A stretch of 64,000 nucleotides of DNA, from contig NZ_SJZD01000010.1 in NCBI RefSeq assembly GCF_004959765.1, positions 1,118-65,117 on the forward strand. Reading direction: 5' to 3'. Both the position numbers and the translations under genes were made by a program. The notes below the pieces were generated by a model. That model did no database searches. It was not told where the DNA came from and saw only the letters and a program-made list of their open reading frames with translations. Positions 1-8,550 of the stretch are shown one piece after another (the stretch's first letter is position 1; each line of letters begins with the position of its first letter). Origin of the DNA: Flavobacterium sp. H122 (GTDB lineage Bacteria > Bacteroidota > Bacteroidia > Flavobacteriales > Flavobacteriaceae).

Positions 1-36
1 TCACCTAAAAAGGTTTATGTGTTTGCTAAAAAGTCG

Positions 37-110
37 CTCCCCCTCTTGGGCTCGAACCAAGGACCCTCTGATTAACAGTCAGATGCTCTAACCAACTGAG
101 CTAAGGAGGA
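37..110 (-). tRNA. tRNA-Asn (GTT anticodon)
   Basis: On the minus strand the 74-base sequence folds as a cloverleaf. The acceptor stem TCCTCCT pairs with AGGGGGA (one G-U), followed by discriminator G. The D arm holds AGCTCAGTTGGTTAGAGC. The anticodon stem TCTGA/TCAGA encloses the loop CTGTTAA with anticodon GTT, and the T arm holds GGTTCGAGCC. CCA is not encoded. The GTT anticodon reads AAY (Asn) codons. Confidence 0.96.
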
Positions 111-181
111 AGATATCTATCTTTTTAGCGAGTGCAAATATAGGCGAATTTTTAAAATTGTCAAGAGTTTTTATAAAAAAT

Positions 182-1516
182 TTAGAAAAATTTCTTTGAA
201 ATAATTTCCCAAATATCTTTCCCGAATGTTAATGCCATTAAACTCAACAATATAACCATTCCGATAGTCTGCACAATTTCGGCAGCTTTGTCGTTTAATT
301 TTTTACCGGTAACCATCTCTGCAATGGTGAAAATAGCATGTCCGCCGTCAAGTCCAGGAATAGGCAGCAGATTCATAAACGCCAATCCAATTGAGAACAT
401 AGCTGTAAATCCCCAAACAAATTCCCAATCCCATGTGGTAGGTAATTTTTGTGTGATACCTATAGGACTCATAACTTGTTTGTAAGCTTCTGTTTTAGGT
501 CTTAAAATTAATTTAAACTGTTTTATATTATAGATAAACTGTGTATAGGATTCGTTGATGGCTTCCGGGATTGCCTGGAAGAAACTTAAATTATTAGTTA
601 TAATAAAATTTTCTTTGCTTCCGAAAACCGGTGCAAAACCGATTTTTCCTTCTTTGGATACATTTGGGTGCAAAACAAGCTCCTTGTTGTTTCTTGTTAT
701 TGTCAAATCAATTTTTTGGGATTTATTGGCTTTAAGAGCTTCTACCAGTTCATCATAAAACGTGATTGATTTCCCGTTTATTTTATTGATTTTATCGCCT
801 TTTAAAAGACCTGCCTTAATAGCTTCTCCTTCAGGAAGTATAGAATCTACTTTAATATTGGATAACCTTGGAGAAATGAAACCTTTACCTTCGGAACCTA
901 AAATTTTACTTTTTTGTTCATCAGTTATAATCAGCGTCTGTTTTTGCCCTTCTCTTTCAATTTCAACTTTATCGCTTAACAGCACATCAATAACCATTCT
1001 GTTGAACTTTGGCTGTACCTGCCCATCGACAGTTAAAATCTTGTCTCCGTTTTTAAATCCTGCATTAAGACCGGATTCTCCGAACATTAATCCGTTTTTT
1101 TGATACAGTTCTGTTGAGGCATATTTTTGCCCTACAGTAATATACATTACCGCATAAATTGCGATGGCCAGCAATATATTAATTGTAATCCCTCCCAACA
1201 TAATAATTAAACGCTGCCATGCCGGTTTAGAACGGAATTCCCATGGCTGAGCCGGTTGCGCCATTTGCTCTTTATCCATGCTTTCATCCATCATTCCTGA
1301 CAGTTTTACGTAACCTCCTATTGGCAGCCAGCCGATACCCCACTCAGTTTCTCCTATTTTCTTTTTAACCAGAGAAAACCATGGATCCATAAAAAGATAG
1401 AATTTTTCTACTTTAACCTTGAATAATTTTGCTGGTAAATAATGTCCAAATTCATGTAAAATAACTAAAACCGAAAGTATAAATATGATCTGGCCAATTT
1501 GTATTAATGTATCCAT
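182..1516 (-). CDS. rseP: RIP metalloprotease RseP (site-2 protease)
   Basis: Membrane zinc protease that cleaves transmembrane anti-sigma factors and remnant signal peptides within the inner membrane. The 444 residues match the family's usual length. HEFGH lies at residues 21-25 in the first transmembrane helix. Further membrane segments lie near 100-125 and in the C-terminal third, where NLLPIPGLDGGH (catalytic Asp about 390) gives the third metal ligand. Two PDZ-like regions sit between, near 130-200 and 220-290, as in E. coli RseP. The start is the first in-frame ATG. It is a single gene between tRNA-Asn and the M1 peptidase terminator, with no operon partner visible. The target anti-sigma factor is not in the window. 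Confidence 0.95.
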   Translation of the reverse strand: MDTLIQIGQIIFILSVLVILHEFGHYLPAKLFKVKVEKFYLFMDPWFSLVKKKIGETEWGIGWLPIGGYVKLSGMMDESMDKEQMAQPAQPWEFRSKPAWQRLIIMLGGITINILLAIAIYAVMYITVGQKYASTELYQKNGLMFGESGLNAGFKNGDKILTVDGQVQPKFNRMVIDVLLSDKVEIEREGQKQTLIITDEQKSKILGSEGKGFISPRLSNIKVDSILPEGEAIKAGLLKGDKINKINGKSITFYDELVEALKANKSQKIDLTITRNNKELVLHPNVSKEGKIGFAPVFGSKENFIITNNLSFFQAIPEAINESYTQFIYNIKQFKLILRPKTEAYKQVMSPIGITQKLPTTWDWEFVWGFTAMFSIGLAFMNLLPIPGLDGGHAIFTIAEMVTGKKLNDKAAEIVQTIGMVILLSLMALTFGKDIWEIISKKFF

Positions 1517-1546
1517 TTGTATTATTAGTATTTCTATGAAAAAAGC

Positions 1547-1572
1547 AAAAGTAAGACTTTCGCCTTACTTTT
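1547..1572 (-). terminator. Rho-independent terminator of the first M1 peptidase gene
   Basis: The inverted repeat aaaagtaag / cttactttt (1547-1555 and 1564-1572) with an eight-base loop lies 22 bases after the stop of the minus-strand M1 peptidase gene. The stem ends in A/T runs on both sides, so it could act in both directions. Confidence 0.7.
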
Positions 1573-1593
1573 CTAACAATATACGTGCCTTGT

Positions 1594-3564
1594 TTATTTT
1601 TTTATAATTTTTTTATGAAAGTTGCCTTCATTCGTTTCAACTATTACTTCATAAGTACCACTTTTCAAACCAACTAAATCAATGGTTTCTTTTTTGGACT
1701 CTTTAACTTTTTGGCCTAACAAATCATATACTGTAACTTTTTCCAAAACCAGTGAACCACCAACATTCACAGTGACCAATTCGTCGTTTCCTGATGGGTT
1801 AGGGTAAATACTCACCAGATTTTCAGAGAGTCTGGCTGTTCCTGACGTTAATGCTGCAGTGCTGTATCTTGAAATGATATCTTTTTTAGGGTCAAAAACA
1901 ATGCTTGATACGCTTGTTCCTGCTGGCAGGGAAATATTAAAAAGCTGACCGCTAAAAGTATTGTTTAGTTTCAAATCCAGAACACTGCCGTTACTCAAAG
2001 TAAGTCTGACAGGTACAGGCATCTCAAAATACGAAACGTAACCTATATGAGAAGTGTTGGTTATAGACCGTGTTTGTTTTACCTGGACTGTTGCCTGATT
2101 TGTACCAGAATTTGATACAGTGATGTTATATGTAGGATACCCCTCTTTATATACCCAGTCATTAAAAAATTCTTGAAGGCTACTACCATGAACGGCTTCA
2201 AGATGCGCTTGAAATTGCGGGGTAAGTGCGTATTTGTAAGCAAGTGCCGGATCGTTCAGGTAATTTCGTAATGCCTGATAAAAATTAGTGTCTCCCATTA
2301 TATACCGCAGCATATGCACCACCATTGCCCCCTTATTGTATGTCATCTGACTGCTGAATATCCTGTTTGCATCTGTCAGTTGTGAGTCGTATAAATATAG
2401 ATTACCGGTGGAAGTTGATGTTACACTGCTGATTTTAGAAGATTTCCAGCTTACAAAACTGGATGCCCCATCAAAATTCTCAACTACCGCTCCAGTCATA
2501 TACTCTGACAATCCTTCATTCAGCCAAATGTCTTTCCAGGAACCGCAAGTAATCTTATCTCCAAACCATTGGTGCGCTAATTCGTGTGCTATCAGGCTTC
2601 TTCCAAAACTATTCATAAATGATACCGTTGTATGTTCCATGCCGCCACCCCAGCCAAATTGGGCATGACCATATTTTTCAGTATTGTAAGGATAAGCTCC
2701 CAACTTGGTTTCAAAAAAATTCAAAACCGGTATAGTCCGTGCCAGATTAGTGGCATTTGTTGTCGTATTGCTTTCAGGATAAATATAATCAATGATTGGA
2801 AAGGTTGGTGTTGCCGGAACATTGTTTCCCCCTGCAATCCCTGTATTTTTAACCACATAATTAGTCACCGCTATAGCAATCAAATAAGCCGGTATAGGAT
2901 AATTATGCTTAAAATGGGTGGTCTTTTTTGAACCGCTTAAAACTTCAGATTGTTTTAAACCATTAGCCACACTCACATAGGTAGACGGGGCAGTGATGTA
3001 TATGTCCACAGCATCTATTTTATCGTTCAAATCCTGCTTGCATGGCCACCAATCACGGGCACCGTAAGGTTCAGATAAAGTATACAGGACAGGTGTACCA
3101 CTGTGTGTGCTTGTTGTAAAGGCCTGTTCGGCAGTAGATGGAGCGCCACCGTATGTTATTTCTGCACTTGCTGAATTTCCAATATTTAATGGAGATGGCA
3201 GATTAATAACCAGTTCATGTGAAGAATTATGGCTGAAAGTGGTTGAAATACCATTTATTTTTACCGATGTTATTGTAAACGGTGTTGTTTTTTTATACAA
3301 ATCAAAAGTGACTGTATTCATGCTGGCCAGTGCCTTAAAAGTTAAAGTTACTTTTCCGGATATATTATACACAGCCGGATCTACTGTAAATTCAAGTTTC
3401 CCATAAGTCAAATCATAGTTTTGGGTGTTGGGATTGACCTTGAAATTCATTTTTTTTTCAGCCAAATGGCTTTCTATTTGGGCAATTCTCTCGGATTTGA
3501 ATTCTTCGTGTTGCGAAAAAGCAATGGAAGAAAAAAGCAATAGTGCTTTTGTCAGTTTTTTCAT
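1594..3564 (-). CDS. Secreted M1 family aminopeptidase with T9SS sorting domain
   Basis: Zinc aminopeptidase expected to trim N-terminal residues from peptides outside the cell. The 656-residue protein starts MKKLTKALLLFSSIAFSQ, a signal peptide. An upstream ATG at 3630 would add 22 polar residues ahead of it and overlap a promoter box at 3628-3635, so the start at 3564 is preferred. An M1 N-terminal beta-domain is followed by GGGMEH, the substrate motif (GxMEN in classical members), and HELAHQWFGD with zinc ligands at 327 and 331. The glutamate ligand follows in WLNEGLSEY. The last 80 or so residues (YPNPSGN... ending in KKIIKK) form a type A T9SS C-terminal sorting domain. A tandem paralogue lies just upstream on the same strand. 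Confidence 0.93.
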   Translation of the reverse strand: MKKLTKALLLFSSIAFSQHEEFKSERIAQIESHLAEKKMNFKVNPNTQNYDLTYGKLEFTVDPAVYNISGKVTLTFKALASMNTVTFDLYKKTTPFTITSVKINGISTTFSHNSSHELVINLPSPLNIGNSASAEITYGGAPSTAEQAFTTSTHSGTPVLYTLSEPYGARDWWPCKQDLNDKIDAVDIYITAPSTYVSVANGLKQSEVLSGSKKTTHFKHNYPIPAYLIAIAVTNYVVKNTGIAGGNNVPATPTFPIIDYIYPESNTTTNATNLARTIPVLNFFETKLGAYPYNTEKYGHAQFGWGGGMEHTTVSFMNSFGRSLIAHELAHQWFGDKITCGSWKDIWLNEGLSEYMTGAVVENFDGASSFVSWKSSKISSVTSTSTGNLYLYDSQLTDANRIFSSQMTYNKGAMVVHMLRYIMGDTNFYQALRNYLNDPALAYKYALTPQFQAHLEAVHGSSLQEFFNDWVYKEGYPTYNITVSNSGTNQATVQVKQTRSITNTSHIGYVSYFEMPVPVRLTLSNGSVLDLKLNNTFSGQLFNISLPAGTSVSSIVFDPKKDIISRYSTAALTSGTARLSENLVSIYPNPSGNDELVTVNVGGSLVLEKVTVYDLLGQKVKESKKETIDLVGLKSGTYEVIVETNEGNFHKKIIKK

Positions 3565-3627
3565 TTGTTTATTTTTTTGAATAAAGCAGCTTAATATTTT
3601 AATCTGTTTTATTCGGGTTAGGTGGTT

Positions 3628-3635
3628 CAAATATA
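3628..3635 (-). promoter_or_regulatory. -7 promoter box of the first M1 peptidase gene
   Basis: On the minus strand this reads TATATTTG, an exact match to the Bacteroidetes -7 consensus TAnnTTTG. It lies 64 bases upstream of the chosen ATG. No convincing TTG -33 element was found at the right spacing. The box overlaps the longer ORF version and so supports the shorter start. Confidence 0.45.
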
Positions 3636-3723
3636 TAAAAATTACATAGGTAATTTCTTACATTTATATTTTAAAAACCTATCAAATAAACACTTACAAA
3701 ATCAGCATTGCGTAAAACAAAAA

Positions 3724-3743
3724 GGTAAGACAATTGTCTTACC
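3724..3743 (-). terminator. Terminator after the second M1 peptidase gene
   Basis: The perfect palindrome ggtaagacaa/ttgtcttacc is flanked by A-rich and T-rich runs, about 22 bases beyond the stop of the frameshifted M1 gene on the minus strand. With essentially no loop bases, the hairpin must open a few central pairs. Confidence 0.6.
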
Positions 3744-3765
3744 CTTAAAAATAGATTTTATTCTT

Positions 3766-5713
3766 TTAGTTTTTTATAATCTTTTTAGAGGCCCTGCCTT
3801 TATCTGTTTCAACAATCAAATTATAAATACCAACTCCAATTTTTGAAACGTTAATTTTATTACTTACGCTTTCAATGATTTTTTTTCCTAATAAATCGTA
3901 GATAATAATTTTGTTCAGTTTCAAATTTGAAGGAATATCAATAGAAATTATTTCATTTACAGGATTTGGGTAAATCACAACCTCATCATTCAAAATAATA
4001 TAATTATTGCTTAACGTAACCGCAGAACTGCCTGAAACTATCAAATCACTATTTGTGTTAAACTCTACTTTGGTTGCCTGTAAACCTTCAGGTAAATCCA
4101 AAACAAAAATCTGATCGTTTGAAGTGTTATTCACTTTTCTGTAAATCACAGAATTATCAGACAAGGTTATTTTAAACTCTAAGGGCATTTCAAAAAAAGA
4201 AACAGAAGGATCTGTCTGCGTTTGATTTACAACAATTCGTAATTGGCTTTCAGGAAGATTAGAAACAGAAATAGAATATACAGGCAATCCTTTACCGTAC
4301 ACCCAATCATTAAAAAACTCATTTAACGTTCCTATTCCATTCAAATTTTCCATCTCAGCCTTAAATTGCTCAGTTGTAGCATATTTATAAGCATATGAAG
4401 TGTTACTTAAATAGTTTCTCAAGCCATGAAAGAAATTATCATCACCCATTATATAACGCAGCATATGAGCTACGAGAGCTCCTTTATCATAGGTAATACG
4501 TCCACTAAAAATTCTATTTACATCCGACAATTGAGCATCTGTCAGATACAAATTACTATCAGATGCAGGCTGGAGATTAACATTTGCTATTTTGTTCTTT
4601 TTCCAATTAGTAAATGCTGAAGGATTTGTTGGAACATCGAAATTTTCGATAACACATCCAGACATATATTCTGTTATTCCTTCATTAAGCCAAATATCTT
4701 TCCAAGTCCCGCAAGTTACTTTATCGCCAAACCACTGGTGTGCTAATTCATGTGACAATAATTCCCTGCCATAATTTATCATAAAAGAATTGGTAGCATG
4801 CTCCATTCCACCTCCCCAGCCCCACTGGGTATGACCATATTTTTCTGTGTTGTATGGATATGGGCCTATTTTTGATTCGAAAAAATTGATAATAGGTGCA
4901 GTTCTGGCTAAGTTAATTGCATTTGCAGCCGTATCGCTTTCAGGATATATGTAATCAATTATTGGAAACGTAACACCTGTTCCTGCCGTTCCTGTATTTT
5001 TTTTTTGTATAGTTGGTAACTGCTATTGCCACTAAATAAGCAGGTATAGGGTAATTATGTTTAAAATGGGTAGTAGCATCGGAACCATTAATGGTTCTTG
5101 ATACTTCAATACCATTGGAAGCACCCAGATATTGTGAAGGAGCAGTAATATAGACATCTATAGAATCTAATTTGTCTGTTAAATCCTGCTTGCATGGCCA
5201 CCAGTCTCGGGCTCCGTATGGCTCGGATAAGGTGTAAATAACAGGAGTGGCCGGGCTTCCATGAGTACTCTTTGTAAATGCCTGTTCTCCTGTAGCAGGT
5301 GAACCACTATAATTTATTTCAATAGTTTCTGTGCTATCTGTTAATAATACAGAAGGCAATGTAATTACCAGTTCATTATTGGCATTTTGAATAAAAGAAA
5401 GATCGGTTACTCCTTTCTTAACTGATGATACTACTAATTGGTTAGTTAAATCAAAAGTAACCGTATTCATATCAGTCAGAGCCTTAAAAGTAAATGTTAC
5501 TTTACCGGTTATATTATACACGGAAGGGTTTACGGTAAACTCTAATTTACCATGAGTCAAATCGTAATTTTGAGTATTTGGGTTTACTCTAAAATTCATT
5601 TTTTTTGCCGCCGACTTCATCTCAGCCTCGGAAATATGTCCTCCTTTAAATTCCACAACTTGTGAAAAACATAAAGATGTAAATATCAGTAATAAGCAGG
5701 TAATTTTTTTCAT
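3766..5713 (-). pseudogene. Secreted M1 aminopeptidase paralogue, split by a frameshift in an A10 tract
   Basis: Second M1 aminopeptidase, closely related along its length to its downstream neighbour. The 5' part (5713 to 4955) has a signal peptide MKKITCLLLIFTSLCFSQ and reads through the N-terminal beta-domain to AIAVTNYTKKK. There a run of ten A (plus-strand T10 at 4997-5006) throws the frame into an early stop at 4955. One base fewer restores a frame that is open without a stop through TFPIIDYIYPES, GGGMEH, HELAHQWFGD (about residues 321-325) and a T9SS sorting domain ending in KKIIKN, giving about 648 residues. Every catalytic motif is intact, so this is either a recent lesion, a slippage-controlled gene or a sequencing error in the homopolymer. 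Confidence 0.85.
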
Positions 5714-6003
5714 TACAAAAGAATTTCAGTAAAAATAAGAAATATTGTGAATTCTTTTAGAAACAAAAAAGCCTGTCTATAAAACAGGTTAAAAAACTTA
5801 TAAAAGAATCAATTGATTTTTTTATTCATTCTATTCTTAACTCCTGAGAAAAACAAAATACATGTACGATGAGTGTCAGAATTACGAATTAACGAATTTT
5901 TATTTTTTACAGTTTATTTGTTTGTCTAATTTATGACGCAAAGCTAAACAAATTAGAATTCTTACTCATTATTAAGCAAACTAATTTACTGGTATACAAT
6001 TAA
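5714..6003. other. AT-rich intergenic stretch
   Basis: Together with the terminator at 6004-6037 this forms a gap of about 350 bases. It holds the upstream region of the second M1 gene and a small hairpin, cctgt ctataaa acagg, near 5772-5788. No ORF with coding character or RNA gene was recognised. Confidence 0.5.
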
Positions 6004-6037
6004 AAAGAGGCTGTTCCGCATATGAAACAGCCTCTTT
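6004..6037 (-). terminator. Rho-independent terminator of the 6065-6817 gene
   Basis: The 12-base perfect stem aaagaggctgtt / aacagcctcttt with a ten-base loop lies 28 bases after the stop codon on the minus strand. It is flanked by A/T runs, so it is a strong intrinsic terminator. Confidence 0.8.
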
Positions 6038-6064
6038 AAAGCGGCATGACCACTAAATTATCAA

Positions 6065-6817
6065 CTATATTTTACCGTCAGTTTTCTTAATGATTTTTTC
6101 CATTCTGCCATCTAAGTCTTTTAACAATTGTTCCAAAGCACTCTCGCACATTGGCTGAATTTTTTCTACAGACATTACCGGTATTCCACCTACCATTACA
6201 CTTGTCTCTTTAGAATTAGCTCCTTCAGTAATTGACCAAACTTTTTTACCTGTACTGTCATACAAAGCCATACGGACAAAAGCTCTCATTTTTACAGTAG
6301 CCATTCCTCCTATCCCGAAGTTTTTCACTAAACTGAAATGGATTTGTGTAAATAAAACACCATTTGCCTGAGTACTGAATACTTTAGCAATTCCTTCCTC
6401 ATTAACCTTCCCGAACATCCCTTCATAAATATGCTTGTATCCGTTGTAATTGATGATACCGTTAATGCTTTCAGTATCTTTTTCTTCAAATCTTGGCTTA
6501 AAATCAATATATTCTTTATTACCTGTTACTTCTGCTTCCGGTAAAATTGCAAAAGGGAATTTTTTGGAATAATTATCAAAAAATGCCGTATGGTATTTTT
6601 CTAAAAGTGGCGTAAGATTAAAATTAGGATTGTTTTTTAAATCGAAAATTTTGTCTGCAAGTCCTTTAACCCCTTCCAAACCTAGTTCAGAAACTCCTAT
6701 TGTTTTATCTGTATAAAAAGATACTACAGCTACTTTTTTATCCGTTTTGTCCTGCGCCTGAACAATAAAGCCAAAATTTAAACAGAATAACATTAAAAGT
6801 AAATTGATTTTTTTCAT
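6065..6817 (-). CDS. Exported hypothetical protein
   Basis: Family not recognised. The 250 residues start with a clear signal peptide (MKKINLLLMLFCLNFGFIVQAQ) with cleavage expected after AQA/AQ. The mature part is soluble, alternates short beta-like segments and has several GG pairs (GIGGMATVKM, MVGGIPVM) in its second half. It lacks a lipobox, a sorting domain and recognisable catalytic motifs. It is transcribed alone, with a terminator behind it and another hairpin in front. A periplasmic or surface role is inferred from the signal peptide only. Confidence 0.75.
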   Translation of the reverse strand: MKKINLLLMLFCLNFGFIVQAQDKTDKKVAVVSFYTDKTIGVSELGLEGVKGLADKIFDLKNNPNFNLTPLLEKYHTAFFDNYSKKFPFAILPEAEVTGNKEYIDFKPRFEEKDTESINGIINYNGYKHIYEGMFGKVNEEGIAKVFSTQANGVLFTQIHFSLVKNFGIGGMATVKMRAFVRMALYDSTGKKVWSITEGANSKETSVMVGGIPVMSVEKIQPMCESALEQLLKDLDGRMEKIIKKTDGKI

Positions 6818-6860
6818 TTTTGAAAATTTTATAGTTTATAATTTGTATTCGCTAAGCATA

Positions 6861-6899
6861 AATAAAGCAACAAACCAAATAATGGTTTGCTGCTTTATT
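6861..6899 (-). terminator. Hairpin between ssb and the exported hypothetical gene
   Basis: Stem aataaagcaacaaacc / ggtttgctgctttatt, 16 bases with one wobble or mismatch and a seven-base loop. It lies about 160 bases downstream of the ssb stop on the minus strand. The distance is long for a terminator, but no nearer hairpin is apparent. Confidence 0.55.
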
Positions 6900-7058
6900 T
6901 TCATTTTTTTGTTTGCTAAAGTATTTACATATTTTTAGTTATCCTATCATTAAATTTAGTGATTAACATTTTTTTAACAAGTAAAAATAACTTACTCAAA
7001 ACCAGATCCTTAATGCGTTTTTAGGGAAAAATATCTCAAAGTCAAGCCTTTATTTCAA

Positions 7059-7391
7059 CTATTTTCCCAGCAAAAGCAATTCACTTACTACAACTTCGGT
7101 ACTAGAACGTTTATCTCCGTTTTTATCTTCCCAATTGTTATAGGTCAATTTGCCTTCAATCATAATTTCTTTGCCTTTGTTTACAAAACTTTCAATGATT
7201 TCTGCTGTTTTCCCCCAGGCAGTAATGCTGTGCCATTGTGTCTCAGTTACTTTTTCCTTTTTATCGTTATAATAAACCTCGTTAGTTGCCAATGTCAGTT
7301 TAGCTAATTTTTTTCCTCCCTCTAGGATTTTAATTTCCGGCTCTTGTCCTACGTGTCCGATTAATTGTACTTTGTTTCTTAATGCATTCAT
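7059..7391 (-). CDS. ssb: Short single-stranded DNA-binding protein
   Basis: OB-fold protein that coats single-stranded DNA in replication, repair or recombination. The N-terminal MNALRNKVQLIGHVGQEP and the aromatic segment TQWHSITAWGKTAEI are hallmark SSB sequences. At 110 residues the protein stops right after the OB fold. It lacks the disordered linker and acidic tip (DDDLPF type) that recruits partner proteins in the housekeeping SSB. It is probably an accessory paralogue, with a full-length SSB expected elsewhere. It is divergent from the BstA-like gene, with about 180 bases between. Confidence 0.9.
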   Translation of the reverse strand: MNALRNKVQLIGHVGQEPEIKILEGGKKLAKLTLATNEVYYNDKKEKVTETQWHSITAWGKTAEIIESFVNKGKEIMIEGKLTYNNWEDKNGDKRSSTEVVVSELLLLGK

Positions 7392-7518
7392 GGCGTTTAA
7401 AATTTAAATGTTATTGTTAATTAAAATTGTTTAGTCATTCATTTTGACACTGCAAAGATGTATTCGTTCAAAAAAATTATTCGGTTATAAGTCGTTTAAT
7501 TTCGATTGTAAGTGTTTG

Positions 7519-7552
7519 TTGTCGTTTGTAAGTAGGAATTTTATTATCTTTA
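7519..7552 (+). promoter_or_regulatory. Promoter of the DinB/YfiT gene
   Basis: TTG at 7519-7521, a 23-base spacer and TATCTTTA at 7545-7552 match the TTG/TAnnTTTG flavobacterial promoter with one mismatch. The box ends 16 bases before the ATG. Confidence 0.4.
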
Positions 7553-7568
7553 AATCAAATAACAGACT

Positions 7569-8117
7569 ATGAATCTTGAAGCACTTAAATTTCCGATAGG
7601 AAAATTTCAGTTTGATCCTGATGTATCAAACGAACAGGTACAGCAATGGATCAACACAATTGCTTCATTTCCTGAAAAAATTGAGGCAATCACAAAACCA
7701 CTTTCTACTGAACAATTGAACTGGCGTTATCGTCCGGAAGGCTGGTCCATCAAGCAGGTAATACATCATTTGGCAGACAGCCACATGAATGCTTTAATAC
7801 GAATCAAATTAGCATTGACAGAGAATGCACCTGTTATACGACCATATGAAGAATCACTTTGGGCACAATTGAATGACGGTTTAAATAATGATATTGGCGC
7901 TTCGGTAAAAATTATTGATGGTGTGCATGAAAAATGGGCATTCCTTTTAAATCATCTGATTGATCAGGATTGGAATAAGATGTATTTTCATCCACAGCAT
8001 CAAAGATTGTTTTCAGTAAAAGAAGGCTTAGGTATATACGACTGGCATTGCAATCATCATTTTGCACATATCCAACAGGCTTTGGATACTCAAGGAAGTT
8101 TTGGCAGTACTGAATAA
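7569..8117 (+). CDS. YfiT/BstA family metal-dependent (bacillithiol) transferase
   Basis: DinB-fold four-helix protein. YfiT/BstA relatives bind one metal through three histidines and transfer bacillithiol or a related thiol to electrophiles. Here 182 residues include the family N-terminus (FPIGKFQF), the first histidine segment WSIKQVIHHLADSHMN near 60-75 and the C-terminal pair in WHCNHHFAHI near 158-168. All three expected metal ligands are therefore present. It is monocistronic or leads into the small zinc-ribbon gene 74 bases on. The thiol substrate in this organism is inference. Confidence 0.85.
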   Translation: MNLEALKFPIGKFQFDPDVSNEQVQQWINTIASFPEKIEAITKPLSTEQLNWRYRPEGWSIKQVIHHLADSHMNALIRIKLALTENAPVIRPYEESLWAQLNDGLNNDIGASVKIIDGVHEKWAFLLNHLIDQDWNKMYFHPQHQRLFSVKEGLGIYDWHCNHHFAHIQQALDTQGSFGSTE

Positions 8118-8191
8118 CATCAAAAGACAAAATCAACTAAAACAAACTAAAAGTATTGGTTACTTTTAAGCGATCAATCAAAAAATGACAA

Positions 8192-8539
8192 ATGAAAAAT
8201 TGTTTAGAATGCGGGGAAAAAATTGTAGGCCGGGAAGATAAAAAATTTTGCAGCGATGGCTGCCGGAATGCCTACAATAACAAAATGAATAAAGATAGTA
8301 CCAACTTAATGCGGAATATCAACAACAAACTACGGAAAAACTATCGGATTTTATGTGATATGAATCCCGAAGGAAAAGCCAAAACCAACCGGACAAAACT
8401 CACGGCAAAAGGTTTTGACTTTGATTTCTTCACTTCCATTTACACCACAAAAGCCGGAAACGTATATTATTTCTTATATGATCAAGGCTATATGGCAATC
8501 GAAAACGAACATTTTGTTTTAGTTAAAAAAGAATCCTAA
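8192..8539 (+). CDS. Small zinc-ribbon protein, function unknown
   Basis: The 115-residue protein opens with a compact treble-clef or zinc-ribbon knuckle: Cys4, Cys7, Cys20 and Cys24 in CLECGEKI...FCSDGCRNAYNNK, like the DUF2116 type. A lysine-rich helix follows (NNKLRKNYRILCDM), then a C-terminal part rich in aromatic residues (YTTKAGNVYYFLYDQGY). No signal peptide. The ATG at 8192 places the first cysteine at residue 4. The M28 peptidase gene begins 11 bases after its stop, so the two are probably cotranscribed. Nucleic-acid binding is plausible but unproven. Confidence 0.75.
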   Translation: MKNCLECGEKIVGREDKKFCSDGCRNAYNNKMNKDSTNLMRNINNKLRKNYRILCDMNPEGKAKTNRTKLTAKGFDFDFFTSIYTTKAGNVYYFLYDQGYMAIENEHFVLVKKES

Positions 8540-8550
8540 ACCCTACCACA

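Noticed and set aside
2408..3406. Plus-strand ORFs opposite the first M1 gene
   Set aside because: They are antisense shadows with no homology-like features or promoter; similar shadows elsewhere were dropped for the same reason.
3565..3630. Longer start of the first M1 peptidase
   Set aside because: The extra 22 residues precede a good signal peptide and overlap the -7 box.
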